NCBI RefSeq assembly: GCF_001468125.1 | Contig: NZ_LNYT01000007.1 | Location: 819,297-883,296, forward strand | DNA length: 64,000 nucleotides | Direction of reading: 5' to 3' | Source: Legionella rubrilucens | GTDB taxonomy: Bacteria; Pseudomonadota; Gammaproteobacteria; Legionellales; Legionellaceae | The notes under the pieces: generated by a model | What the model was told of the DNA's origin: nothing | The model's input: the letters and a program-made list of their open reading frames with translations, nothing else | Databases searched by the model: none | In this document: in pieces, positions 34,815 to 44,242 of the stretch | Layout of the letters: every line of letters begins with the position of its first letter | How positions within the stretch are numbered: the stretch's first letter is position 1 | Program-made: the position numbers and the translations under genes

Positions 34815-35914
34815 AGTACATCGAAGAATTCCGGAATGGCGCTTATGCAAAAGTACTTGCCCAGAAAATTGCAGCCCTGGTTGAACCGGATCGATACTAC
34901 CAGTTAATGGAGTTTTGCGGGGGACATACCCATGCTATTCATCGATATGGCATTCCAGGTTTACTCCCGGGCAATGTTGAAATGATTCATGGGCCAGGTT
35001 GTCCTGTTTGTGTATTGCCTATGGCAAGAACGGATAAAGCCATCACACTGGCATCGTTTCCAAATGTTATTCTTTGTAGTTATGCTGACATGTTGCGAGT
35101 ACCGGGTACAGGGAAAAAAAGTTTATTGCATGCAAAAGCATCGGGTGCTGATGTCCGGATGATTTATTCGGCGGATGACGCTTTAAAAATTGCTCAAGAC
35201 AACCCGGGGAAAGAAGTTGTTTTTTTTGCTATTGGTTTTGAAACAACTACCCCATCAACAGCGTTTGTAATCAAACAAGCAAAGAAATTGAAACTCACTA
35301 ATTTTAGTGTGTTCTGTAATCATGTTTTAACCCCTGTTGCCATGGACAGTTTGCTGCAATCCCATGAAGTGAAGTTAGATGGATTTATAGGGCCTGCACA
35401 TGTCAGCACGGTGATTGGGAGTAAACCCTATGAAGCTGTGTGTAACAAATATCAAAAACCCATGGTAATTTCAGGTTTTGAACCTCTGGATGTATTGCAT
35501 TCCATTCTGCTGCTAATTCATCAAATCAATGAAGGTCGTTGTGAGGTGGAGATTCAATATACGCGCGCCGTCAATCGTTTAGGGAATGTGTTGTCACAAC
35601 GAATTATAATGGAAGTTTTGGAGTTACGAGAGCAATTTGAATGGCGTGGCTTAGGTTATATTCCCAAGAGCGCATTAAAAATAAAGGCAGAGTATTCTGC
35701 GTTTGATGCAGAACAGCGTTTTGTGTTACCTGATTTTGTGGCCGAAGAACACAAACAATGCCTTTGTGGAGCAGTACTTCGGGGCATAAAAAAACCAATG
35801 GAATGTAAATTGTTTGCTAAAGTATGTGTTCCAGAAAATCCCTTAGGCTCATGCATGGTTTCATCAGAAGGGGCATGTGCTGCAGTTTATGCTTATGGAC
35901 GGGTGAATTCATAA
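34811..35914 (+). CDS. hypD: Hydrogenase iron-cyanide assembly protein HypD
   Basis: 367 residues. It has the conserved EFCGGHTHAI, GPGCPVCVLP, and FFAIGFETTTPST segments that form the Fe-binding pocket and thiol redox cascade, and C-terminal cysteines for the [4Fe-4S] cluster (CLCGAVLRG, CKLFAKVC, GSCMVSSEGAC). HypD builds the Fe(CN)2CO group together with HypC and HypE. It overlaps hypC at the start and hypE at the stop (TAATG). Confidence 0.96.
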   Translation: MKYIEEFRNGAYAKVLAQKIAALVEPDRYYQLMEFCGGHTHAIHRYGIPGLLPGNVEMIHGPGCPVCVLPMARTDKAITLASFPNVILCSYADMLRVPGTGKKSLLHAKASGADVRMIYSADDALKIAQDNPGKEVVFFAIGFETTTPSTAFVIKQAKKLKLTNFSVFCNHVLTPVAMDSLLQSHEVKLDGFIGPAHVSTVIGSKPYEAVCNKYQKPMVISGFEPLDVLHSILLLIHQINEGRCEVEIQYTRAVNRLGNVLSQRIIMEVLELREQFEWRGLGYIPKSALKIKAEYSAFDAEQRFVLPDFVAEEHKQCLCGAVLRGIKKPMECKLFAKVCVPENPLGSCMVSSEGACAAVYAYGRVNS

Positions 35915-36972
35915 TGTCAGAAGCGGTAATTAATAAAAAATTAAAAGGCCCAAAACTGAATTTTAAAGAGGGAACCATTAATCTGACTCATGGTGGCGGT
36001 GGGCGAGGTATGGCTCAACTCATCGATCAACTCTTTTTGGCCGCTTTTGATAATGAATGGTTAGCTCAAAAAAATGATCAGGCTTGTTTTTCAGTATCAT
36101 CCGGTCGAATGGTCATGACTACCGATGCTCATGTTGTTTCACCCTTGTTTTTTCCTGGTGGTGATATTGGTTCCTTGTCTGTGCATGGGACTATTAATGA
36201 TATTGTCATGTCCGGGGCAAAACCATTGTACTTATCAGCTGGCTTTATTTTAGAAGAGGGATTCCCACTGGCCGATTTGCATAAAATTGTGGAATCAATG
36301 GCTTATGCTGCAAAGCAGGCGAATGTTGCAATTATCGCTGGTGATACCAAAGTAGTGGAGCGCGGAAAAGGGGATGGCATATTCATTACAACCACTGGAA
36401 TTGGGGTAGTACCTGAAGGAATTCATATTTCAGGTCATAGAGCAAAGCCAGGGGATAGCGTGCTTGTGAGTGGATATATCGGTGATCATGGCGTTGCGAT
36501 AATGGCTTATCGCAATAATTTGCAATTCCAAACAAGCATCCAATCCGATACCGCTTCACTGCATGATTTGGTGTCCTGTATGATAGCCTCCGTACCTGAT
36601 ATTCATTGTCTGCGTGATCCCACTCGAGGAGGTCTTGCAACAACATTGAATGAATTGGCACAGCAATCAAACGTTGGATTTATGATTGATGAAGCTAAAA
36701 TTCCAATTAGTACCGAAGTGGCCAGTGCTTGTGAATTGTTGGGACTCGATGCTTTATATGTTGCCAACGAAGGAAAATTAATTGCGATTTGTCCTCCAAA
36801 TGATACCGATAGGTTATTGGCCGCCATGCGTTCACATCCTCTGGGGTTGCATGCGGAGGTTATTGGCGAAGTAATCGAAGATCCCAATCATTTGGTTCAA
36901 CTTAAAACAAAATTAGGTGGACTGAGAATTGTGGATTGGTTGGCCGGGGAGCAGTTGCCAAGGATTTGTTAA
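35914..36972 (+). CDS. hypE: Hydrogenase maturation protein HypE
   Basis: 352 residues from ATG 35914 overlapping the hypD stop. It is a PurM-like ATPase (THGGGGRGMAQLIDQLF; DIVMSGAKPLYLSAGFILEE; DPTRGGLATTLNELA) ending in the invariant PRIC tail. The terminal Cys receives the carbamoyl group from HypF and is dehydrated to thiocyanate. A longer frame from 35824 lies over hypD and is rejected. Last of the six hyp genes; structural genes follow 11 bases later. Confidence 0.96.
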   Translation: MSEAVINKKLKGPKLNFKEGTINLTHGGGGRGMAQLIDQLFLAAFDNEWLAQKNDQACFSVSSGRMVMTTDAHVVSPLFFPGGDIGSLSVHGTINDIVMSGAKPLYLSAGFILEEGFPLADLHKIVESMAYAAKQANVAIIAGDTKVVERGKGDGIFITTTGIGVVPEGIHISGHRAKPGDSVLVSGYIGDHGVAIMAYRNNLQFQTSIQSDTASLHDLVSCMIASVPDIHCLRDPTRGGLATTLNELAQQSNVGFMIDEAKIPISTEVASACELLGLDALYVANEGKLIAICPPNDTDRLLAAMRSHPLGLHAEVIGEVIEDPNHLVQLKTKLGGLRIVDWLAGEQLPRIC

Positions 36973-36983
36973 AAGGAATTAGG

Positions 36984-38126
36984 ATGATGGATGATAAAAA
37001 AAGCTATTTTTTACCCCATTTGCAATTACAGGGTCTGCTTGATGCCCTGAAAGACTCTGGGTATTCCTGTGTCGGTCCGCAAGTACGCGACGGAGCAATA
37101 GTTTATGATGTGCTTCATTGTGCGGATCAATTACCATGGGGCGTCCGTGATCATCAGTCGCCAGGCGGCTATAGGTTAGAACGTATTTCTGAAAGAAAAG
37201 CATTTGCTTTTGCAAATGGTCCTCAAGCAATAAAACCCATTTTGTTTAAACCGGTAGAAACCGTATGGAAAGTGGTTCGTAACGACCAAGGGAAATTAAC
37301 GTTTCAACCCCATCAGCCGGAAGAAATACCCGTTGCAATACTTGGTGCACGTGCTTGTGATTTAGCAGCGATGAGTATCCAGGATAAAGTTTTTGTTGAG
37401 GGTGCCCACCCTGATCCGCGTTATAAAAATCGTCGTGACCAATTGTTTGTCGTTGCTGTGAATTGTACTTACTCCTCTGAAAATTGTTTTTGTGTTTCAG
37501 CCGGAACTGGCCCTGAAGTCAGGAACCCTTTTGATATTCTGATGACTGAGGTTGAGGATGGGTTTGTGGTTAAGATAGGCAGTGAGCGGGGTCATGCAAT
37601 TATTGACAGTTTAAAATTGGCTAAGGCTAAAATGAGACAATGCAAAGAGGCCATAAGAAATGTAGACCAGGCTGGAGCGATGCAAACTAAAAAGATACCT
37701 TTAGAAAATAAGCGTGCCTTGCGCGATTTATTGTTTGCCAATTTAAATCACGCTCGATGGGACGAGGTGGCTGAGAGATGCTTGTCCTGTGGCAATTGCA
37801 CCTCTGTATGCCCAACTTGTTTTTGTCATAGCGAAATAGAAAAACCAGGTTTAGATGGTGCAAGTAGTGAGCATCAGCGCGAATGGGATTCGTGTTTTAC
37901 ATCAGGACACAGTGCTTTAAACGGAACAATCGTTCGTGATGATACGCGTAAACAGTATCGGCAATGGCTAACCCATAAAGTTGGCAGCTGGTTTGATCAA
38001 TTTGATACAAGTGGATGTGTGGGGTGTGGGCGTTGCACCACTTGGTGTCCTGTCGGAATTGATATCACTGAAGAGTTGGCAGTGATTTCAGGTGAGTCGA
38101 ATGTCAGGATTAATGCAAGTGAATAA
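36984..38126 (+). CDS. Hydrogenase beta subunit, 2x[4Fe-4S] ferredoxin-type (group 3b)
   Basis: 380 residues from ATG 36984 (or 36987), with AGGA just upstream. The C-terminal half contains two cluster motifs, CLSCGNCTSVCPTCFC and CVGCGRCTTWCPVGI. The N-terminal part (LKDSGYSCVGPQVRDGAIVY) belongs to the HyhB/sulfhydrogenase-beta family. It relays electrons between the small subunit and the flavoprotein. It overlaps the gamma gene by 26 bases, so the two are coupled. Confidence 0.9.
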   Translation: MMDDKKSYFLPHLQLQGLLDALKDSGYSCVGPQVRDGAIVYDVLHCADQLPWGVRDHQSPGGYRLERISERKAFAFANGPQAIKPILFKPVETVWKVVRNDQGKLTFQPHQPEEIPVAILGARACDLAAMSIQDKVFVEGAHPDPRYKNRRDQLFVVAVNCTYSSENCFCVSAGTGPEVRNPFDILMTEVEDGFVVKIGSERGHAIIDSLKLAKAKMRQCKEAIRNVDQAGAMQTKKIPLENKRALRDLLFANLNHARWDEVAERCLSCGNCTSVCPTCFCHSEIEKPGLDGASSEHQREWDSCFTSGHSALNGTIVRDDTRKQYRQWLTHKVGSWFDQFDTSGCVGCGRCTTWCPVGIDITEELAVISGESNVRINASE

Positions 38127-38964
38127 GCCACATTTTGATCCTTATTTGCCTCTTGAAGCTGAGATTGTAGGACGGATTCAAGAGTCAGCTACTATTTTTA
38201 CTCTGCATCTTCGTTTTACCGATCCTGAACAGCATGAACGGTTTGTTTTTTGTCCAGGCCAATTTAATATGCTTTATCTTTATGGAGTCGGAGAAGTCGC
38301 TATTTCCATTGTGTCTGATCCAGATAACAGGCAGATTCTTACACACACTATTCGTGCTATAGGCCGGGTGACCAGAGCACTGCAAAAGCTGCAGGAAGGC
38401 GATAGAATTGGGGTTCGCGGCCCTTATGGACGGGGCTGGCCACTCGAACAAGTTAGAGGCAAGAATATTGTTGTGGTAACAGGCGGGCTGGGTTGTGCTC
38501 CCTCGGTATCAATCATTGATTATGTTTTGGCAAGAAGAGAGCAATACGGTAATTTCAGTATCCTGCAAGGCGTGAAACACAGCGATGATTTTATTTTTAG
38601 AAATCGGTATGCAGTGTGGCAGAAATCACCCCATACTGAAGTTCATATTGCAGCTGATCAGGCGGGACCAAAATGGCCATGGAGTGTTGGCTATGTTACA
38701 GACATGATTGATAAAATCAAGCTGGACCCAAAAAATACAGTGGCGATGATGTGCGGCCCTGAAATGATGATGAGTACAGCGGTGAGTGTGCTTGGCAAAA
38801 AAGGAGTTCCTGAGCATCAAATCTATCTGAGCATGGAGCGAAACATGGAATGCGGTATTGGGCAATGCGGTCATTGTCAGTACGGTGGTTTTTTTATATG
38901 CAAAGATGGCCCTGTATTTGCTTATTCAGAAATCAAACAATTATTTCATGAACCAGGATTCTAA
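38101..38964 (+). CDS. Hydrogenase gamma subunit, FAD/NAD(P)-binding reductase
   Basis: About 287 residues from ATG 38101 (AGGTGAG 8 bases upstream; GTG 38092 possible). A ferredoxin-reductase fold binds FAD (GEVAISIVSDP) and NAD(P) (VVTGGLGCAPSVSIIDY; MMCGPEMM), and a C-terminal [2Fe-2S] site is CGIGQCGHCQYGGFFIC. It couples hydrogen oxidation or evolution to NAD(P)(H) in group 3b enzymes. The stop overlaps the delta start. Confidence 0.92.
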   Translation: MSGLMQVNKPHFDPYLPLEAEIVGRIQESATIFTLHLRFTDPEQHERFVFCPGQFNMLYLYGVGEVAISIVSDPDNRQILTHTIRAIGRVTRALQKLQEGDRIGVRGPYGRGWPLEQVRGKNIVVVTGGLGCAPSVSIIDYVLARREQYGNFSILQGVKHSDDFIFRNRYAVWQKSPHTEVHIAADQAGPKWPWSVGYVTDMIDKIKLDPKNTVAMMCGPEMMMSTAVSVLGKKGVPEHQIYLSMERNMECGIGQCGHCQYGGFFICKDGPVFAYSEIKQLFHEPGF

Positions 38965-39755
38965 TGAGCATGAAACCGCGTTTGGCTGTGCACAAATTTA
39001 CATCGTGTGATGGATGCCAGTTAGCATTTTTAAATGCGGGCGAAGACTTACTCACCTTATCTGAGCTGGTTGATATAGTTCATTTTACTGAGGCGGGTGC
39101 AGTAGACAGTGAAGCTAAGGTAGATATCGCCTTTATTGAAGGGAGTATCTCGACGCCAGATGAAGAAACACGCATCAAAAAAATTCGTGAAAACAGCGCA
39201 TGTATTATTACTATAGGCTCTTGTGCTACCTCTGGAGGAATCCAGGCTTTGCGTAATGTGGCTGACTCTAAGGACTGGATGGCCAATGTTTATGCTTCGC
39301 CAGAGTATATCAAGCGTTTGGCTACCTCAACTGCGATTTCCAAGCATGTTAAAGTCGATTGGGAACTATGGGGGTGCCCGGTTAATGGGCAGCAAGTATT
39401 AGAGGCCATTCGGTTTTTATTATCGAATGCCGCGCCGCGCATCAAGCGAGACTCTGAGTGCATGGAATGTAAACGCAAAGGTAATGTTTGCGTATTGGTT
39501 ACCAAAAAACAACCCTGCATGGGACCTGTAACCCAAATGGGTTGCGGTTCATTATGTCCCTCAGTGGGGCGGGGATGTTATGCTTGTTATGGTCCAAAAG
39601 AAAAAGCGAATACCCAATCGCTGGGGCATTGGTTTGAACAACTTGGTTTAACAAGGGAAGTCATTGCGCAAAAGTTTTTGCACATTAATAATCAAGCACC
39701 TGAATTTAATAAAGCGGGAAACTATTTTAGGGGAATAAAAATCTGCAATGAGTAA
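38964..39755 (+). CDS. [NiFe]-hydrogenase small (delta) subunit
   Basis: 263 residues, with the proximal-cluster motif FTSCDGCQ at the start, then GSCATSGGI, WGCPVNGQQV and C-terminal CGSLCPSVGRGCYACYGP for further clusters. The small subunit conducts electrons from the Ni-Fe site. It lacks a twin-arginine signal, so the enzyme is cytosolic. Its end overlaps the alpha start by 8 bases. Confidence 0.93.
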   Translation: MSMKPRLAVHKFTSCDGCQLAFLNAGEDLLTLSELVDIVHFTEAGAVDSEAKVDIAFIEGSISTPDEETRIKKIRENSACIITIGSCATSGGIQALRNVADSKDWMANVYASPEYIKRLATSTAISKHVKVDWELWGCPVNGQQVLEAIRFLLSNAAPRIKRDSECMECKRKGNVCVLVTKKQPCMGPVTQMGCGSLCPSVGRGCYACYGPKEKANTQSLGHWFEQLGLTREVIAQKFLHINNQAPEFNKAGNYFRGIKICNE

Positions 39756-41040
39756 AGAAATCTCAATTAATGTTCCCGTTTTGGCGCGAGTAGAAGGTGA
39801 GGGTGCTCTTGAGCTTCATATTCGTAATAGCGAAATTAAAACATTAAAATTAAAAATTTATGAGCCGCCAAGGTTGTTTGAAAAATTTTTGGAGGGTCGG
39901 AATTATACCGAAGTATTAGATATTGTGGCACGTATCTGTGGCATTTGCCCCGTTGCTTATCAAATGAGTGCCACCCAGGCAATTGAACATTGTTTTGGTA
40001 TTAAACCAACCCCTTGGGTACGAACCATGCGCCGTTTATTCTATTGCGGAGAATGGTTGGAAAGTCATAGCATGCATATCCATTTTTTAGCCCTACCCGA
40101 TTTTTTAGGATTTAAATCTGTACCTGAAATGGCAAAAGTCTATCCGGAAGAGGTGCGTCGTGGTATGCGTTTGCAGGCTTTGGGTAATGACTTAATTAAA
40201 TTACTGGGTGGTCGTTCTATTCATCCAGTAGGCGCTTGTGTTGGCGGTTTTTATAAAGCACCCACGCTTCCTGAAATAAATAGAATGTTAGATAAAGCGA
40301 AAGCAGGACTTGGCGATTGTGATGCATTAATTCGCTGGATTGCTGAGCTTTCATTGCCTGATAATTCCCATGAGTTTACGAGTGTTTCACTTTATCATCC
40401 TACTGAATATCCCTTAAATGAGGGCAGACTGGTATCTAACCATGGTTTGAATATCAGTATTGATGAATTTGATGCTTATTTTAAGGAGAGTCAAGTTCCT
40501 TATTCTAATGCTTTGCACTGTTTGTTACAGAATAAACCTTATTTGGTAGGCCCGCTTGCCCGAGTAAATAATTGCTTCGGTCACCTGCCAATACCAATAC
40601 ATCTGCTTTTACAAAGTTTAAAAATCAATTTTCCATCTCAAAATATGTACGATAGTATTATCGCCAGGGCCGTTGAAATTTATTATGCTGTTCTGGAAGC
40701 CATTCGCATTCTAGAGCAGTATGAAATTCCCAACCAGTCTTATCCTGAAGTTACACCACATGCCGGCATAGGCTTTGGCTGTACGGAAGCTCCCAGGGGC
40801 ATGTTATGGCAACATTATCAATTTGATGACAGTGGACAGGTCACTTCAGCACGCATTGTTCCGCCTACCAGCCAAAATCAGGCTCGGATTGAAGAGGATT
40901 TGCGTATATCCCTCGGCCAGTTTGGTTTAGATAAAGAAGAGGACATGTTACGCTCCTACAGTGAAATGATCATACGCAATTATGATCCCTGCATTTCTTG
41001 CTCAACCCATTTTTTGAAAATGAAGGTAAATCGGGATTGA
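39748..41040 (+). CDS. [NiFe]-hydrogenase large (alpha) subunit
   Basis: 430 residues. The Ni-Fe ligands are RICGICPVAYQM (L1) and NYDPCISCSTHFLKMKVNRD (L2). The C-terminal peptide after the histidine would be removed by the maturation protease. The length and subunit set (alpha-beta-gamma-delta with an FAD subunit) fit cytosolic group 3b, the bidirectional NADP-linked type that may also reduce sulfur. The Tyr after the L1 CxxC is one I recall from this group rather than a defect. Confidence 0.94.
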   Translation: MSKEISINVPVLARVEGEGALELHIRNSEIKTLKLKIYEPPRLFEKFLEGRNYTEVLDIVARICGICPVAYQMSATQAIEHCFGIKPTPWVRTMRRLFYCGEWLESHSMHIHFLALPDFLGFKSVPEMAKVYPEEVRRGMRLQALGNDLIKLLGGRSIHPVGACVGGFYKAPTLPEINRMLDKAKAGLGDCDALIRWIAELSLPDNSHEFTSVSLYHPTEYPLNEGRLVSNHGLNISIDEFDAYFKESQVPYSNALHCLLQNKPYLVGPLARVNNCFGHLPIPIHLLLQSLKINFPSQNMYDSIIARAVEIYYAVLEAIRILEQYEIPNQSYPEVTPHAGIGFGCTEAPRGMLWQHYQFDDSGQVTSARIVPPTSQNQARIEEDLRISLGQFGLDKEEDMLRSYSEMIIRNYDPCISCSTHFLKMKVNRD

Positions 41041-41042
41041 GA

Positions 41043-41528
41043 ATGAAATCTATAAAAGTTTTAGGCATTGGCTCACCTTTTGGAGATGATCAAGTCGGGT
41101 GGAGGGTAGCAGAAACTTTAAAACAACAACTCTCTTTACACGACCATATAGCGCAATACGTAAACATAGAAAGTCATGATCGCCCAGGGATTCGATTAAT
41201 CGAGTTGATGAGTGAAGCCAGTACGATTTTTATAATTGATGCAGTAAAATCAGGGAGTGAAGCAGGAACAATCCATCGTTTCGAAAATAATGAAATTTTT
41301 GAGTCAGACAATCGATTTTCAACTCACGATATAGGCGTTTCACAAGCTCTTCAGCTGGGCTGCTCACTGAATGCCTTGCCAGCTAACATAATATTGTATG
41401 GAATAGAAATTGATACGATTGAATTGGGATCGAATCTTTCCCTGTGTGTAGAACGTGCAATTGGCCTGGTAGTTGCTCAATTAGAAAATGAAATTATTAA
41501 CACAATTCATACATCAATCAGACCTTAA
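41043..41528 (+). CDS. Hydrogenase maturation protease (HycI/HyaD-like)
   Basis: 161 residues from ATG 41043. The N-terminal IKVLGIGSPFGDDQVGWRVA and IFIIDAVKSG hold the acidic nickel-sensing residues; FSTHDIGVSQALQL supplies a His. It cuts the C-terminal tail of the large subunit after nickel insertion. It starts 2 bases after the alpha stop. It is the last gene of the operon. Confidence 0.88.
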   Translation: MKSIKVLGIGSPFGDDQVGWRVAETLKQQLSLHDHIAQYVNIESHDRPGIRLIELMSEASTIFIIDAVKSGSEAGTIHRFENNEIFESDNRFSTHDIGVSQALQLGCSLNALPANIILYGIEIDTIELGSNLSLCVERAIGLVVAQLENEIINTIHTSIRP

Positions 41529-41707
41529 TAAGGAGTCACAGCTAAACCTGAGGATGATCATTCAGCAGGTAAAGAAAATGCAATTGCAGCGTTGAAAAGC
41601 AAAGCCGGGGTTCAGTTACGTAAACAGAGTCACTGCCAGACTGAGCCTGTCTCGATCACAAACTCACGCCCGGCAGTCATTGTTGGCAAAAGGATTGCAA
41701 GAAACAC

Positions 41708-42718
41708 TCAGTCATGAAGTGATTTATTTGTTCCCATGCTGTACATACCTGGATCTTCATCAGGTTTCATTTTAAAGAAACCTGCGTATTGCATAACCAT
41801 TTTGAGAAGATCGTGATTAGCCCCATCTTTGAAAAACAAGTGGGCTGGACTGGGCTTGGATTTATCCGCCTGGTTATCGCCGACGATGGCCAGGAATTGC
41901 AATGATGGATTAAGCGCTGCGTCTTGCAATAAAGCATGAATTTCCTGCAATCGAGCAAGGTTCTCCTGATGAATCCTGGCCACCTCATCGGGCGATAGGG
42001 TAGCAATGTAAAATTCAGGATTATACTCCTTCCTGTATTCTTCGAGAGCTTTCAAAAATAACGGTACGTCTTCAAGATGCTTAGAGATGGTTTGAGCAAT
42101 CAATCGTATTAAATCAAGTACAGGATCCAGATTCCCATGGTGTAATGCTTCAATTGAATGCTCAATTTGTTCAAAAGAAATTAAATCTCTTATTCGGGTA
42201 AAATCTTTAGCTTGCCATGGGTTGGCAGGTGCAGGCACACTGACTTGATAAATCGCTTCCATAAGTAAAGACACAATATGATTTTTATTTTCAGCGCTTC
42301 GCTCTTCTTGAGTCTGCAAAGGGATATTCAATTCAGTTTTTAAGAGAGCAGAAATCTCTTTTAATCGTGTCAGGCTTTTCTGATGAGATTCAATAAGATC
42401 AGCAGGCTTGTGAGTAGGGTAGTGAACGGTTCTATGGCTTGTCGCCTCATAAACAAGCTGATATTGGTATAACTGCTCATAAAAGCTATAGTCATTTTCT
42501 TCGTAGCGCATCATACTTTCATCAATTTTTTTAATAAGCTTAAGGATGGGCTCGATATCGCCACCTTCCAAGGCTGTCATGGCTTTTTTAACCATCTTGG
42601 CACCAGAGTATCCGTACAGGGTAAAATCATGCCAGTCATGTGACTCAGCAGAGTAAGATTTAAATTTTATTTTTACCAGTGCTTCATTGGTTAACTGAGC
42701 AATTGTTTCTCTATTCAT
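41708..42718 (-). CDS. Unknown protein with an internal duplication (effector candidate)
   Basis: 336 residues, family not recognised. Two halves align: AMTALEGGDIEPILKLIKKI...SHQKSLTRLKEISALLKTEL and SIEALHHGNLDPVLDLIRLI...IHQENLARLQEIHALLQDAA. Each half is about 130 residues and mostly helical. A short unrelated tail (DPGMYSMGTNKSLHD) ends the protein. The gene is AT-rich and lies at the right flank of the hydrogenase operon, opposite strand. Convergent stops are about 180 bases apart. Confidence 0.6.
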   Translation of the reverse strand: MNRETIAQLTNEALVKIKFKSYSAESHDWHDFTLYGYSGAKMVKKAMTALEGGDIEPILKLIKKIDESMMRYEENDYSFYEQLYQYQLVYEATSHRTVHYPTHKPADLIESHQKSLTRLKEISALLKTELNIPLQTQEERSAENKNHIVSLLMEAIYQVSVPAPANPWQAKDFTRIRDLISFEQIEHSIEALHHGNLDPVLDLIRLIAQTISKHLEDVPLFLKALEEYRKEYNPEFYIATLSPDEVARIHQENLARLQEIHALLQDAALNPSLQFLAIVGDNQADKSKPSPAHLFFKDGANHDLLKMVMQYAGFFKMKPDEDPGMYSMGTNKSLHD

Positions 42719-42939
42719 TTCATCACCGTTCAGATTGCTAGGCTAATAATTGTACTAAAAGATTGTTAAGTGAACATTAATGAGGAAGTGAGAGACGACT
42801 AACAGGAATCTGTACTACAAAATTTCACATTGGTTTTAAGATTAGAGATTTGTCTGCTGCCTGAACATAGAAACAGTCATGACGGCAGTTGCTAAGAAAA
42901 TAGCCAATACCAACGTGCCGCGGTCTGTTTCTACAGGGT

Positions 42940-43956
42940 TTATCTCAACTGGGCTTTAAGCCGCACAATGACTTCATCGGTACCTGTACCATTACTTTGG
43001 CTATCCTCTTTATGATTGAATAATGACAGCCGACGCAAGCCATCGTCATCGTTGCGAATAGCGGCGCAAATGGTTTCACGACTGATAGTTTGTCTTTCCA
43101 GTAATAAACTCAATTGGATCATGGTTTGGCTTCTATAGGGTGAAATAAAGCAGGAAAAAAGCCAGAGTCTTCCCAAAAATCCCATAAACGATTTCGATTG
43201 GTATGTTGCTAAGATCGCTCGTAGTTCATCGTTGGATAGACTATCTTTTGGGTGAGTACCTGGTTTAAGAGGACGACTGGGTGCGCCAGGTGGCACATAG
43301 TTTGGCAAATGCTCATCGTTTAGTAACTCGAAGTCAGGATCAGAGACCTCTGGGTAGTCAACAGCAACCGGCTTATCAGTTAAATCCAGTTCTTCGCGTA
43401 TCTCGATGTTGCCGTACTCTTCCATTCCTCTTTTTCGAATTTCCCGTCCCACCGTGGTGTGGTTAAAGAAGGGGGAATGGCGGGATAAGGCGCCGCTTAA
43501 AAGTAAATCGTCAGGTGCTATCTTACCCAGCGAGCTTGACAGCCCTCTTCTGACCATGCTGTCATCTTCACCGGTTATCTGCTTTAACTCGTCGTAAAAT
43601 GATTTTAATGATTCTTCGCTAAAGTCAGGAATCGCCTGGCGAATTGTTTTAATGACAGCCCAATCAAACGCTTTTCGCTCATCATCGACATCGAGCAAGA
43701 GTTCAATGTTACCCATTTTATTGATTTTTCTGGAGCCGTCTTTTTCTAATGCTCCAACGCCACAGGCACGCATCCAGGTATTTTCAAACAGTGCAACAAC
43801 TTTCCCTGCAGCGTGTTGCATGCTGGTGCCTGAAGATAAATAATGCACCTTTCCATTGATCTTAACCATCGGCCGATTGGCTAATACACGCGAAGAAAAA
43901 ATGGTGGTATTCCTTGAGGCGCTGGTTTTAGTTTCGATTTGTTTGCGTCTAGACAT
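42940..43956 (-). CDS. Unknown protein, possible paralogue of the gene at 44243
   Basis: 338 residues, no family recognised. The N-terminal region (MVKINGKVHYLSSGTS) resembles the start of the neighbouring gene (ITVINGQPYYQSTGIN), followed by about 90 helical residues and a proline-rich linker (PNYVPPGAPSRPLKPGTHPK). The C-terminal segment FLGRLWLFSCFISPYRSQTM is weakly hydrophobic. Similar size and strand to the next gene suggest an old duplication of effector-like proteins. Confidence 0.5.
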   Translation of the reverse strand: MSRRKQIETKTSASRNTTIFSSRVLANRPMVKINGKVHYLSSGTSMQHAAGKVVALFENTWMRACGVGALEKDGSRKINKMGNIELLLDVDDERKAFDWAVIKTIRQAIPDFSEESLKSFYDELKQITGEDDSMVRRGLSSSLGKIAPDDLLLSGALSRHSPFFNHTTVGREIRKRGMEEYGNIEIREELDLTDKPVAVDYPEVSDPDFELLNDEHLPNYVPPGAPSRPLKPGTHPKDSLSNDELRAILATYQSKSFMGFLGRLWLFSCFISPYRSQTMIQLSLLLERQTISRETICAAIRNDDDGLRRLSLFNHKEDSQSNGTGTDEVIVRLKAQLR

Positions 43957-44242
43957 TGTTGCCCATATTGCATTGATTCGTCATAATTGTGCCATAAAAA
44001 ACTAAATGGCAATTAAAAAATCACGTGGTTTGATCAATGCTCGAGCTGCTCGAGTATATTAAAGAACATTCCGGCGACAAAAAATCGGTATGATTAATGC
44101 TGCTTTACAGAAAATCAAAATCTTCATCGCTTTTTTGCGGTACAACGGGGGTGGTTAATAGCCTCTTTGGCTGTCAGCTGTCATATCCCTGAGTTATTGT
44201 TATCGAAAATAGCTCAGGGCATGAGTGAGCGTGGTTAGTAAT

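Noticed and set aside
35824..36972. Longer HypE start
   Set aside because: It overlaps 90 bases of hypD; ATG 35914 at the TAATG junction gives the normal N-terminus.
41529..41717. Open frame after the hydrogenase protease
   Set aside because: About 60 codons without any start codon and no recognisable protein; it may be debris of the right junction.
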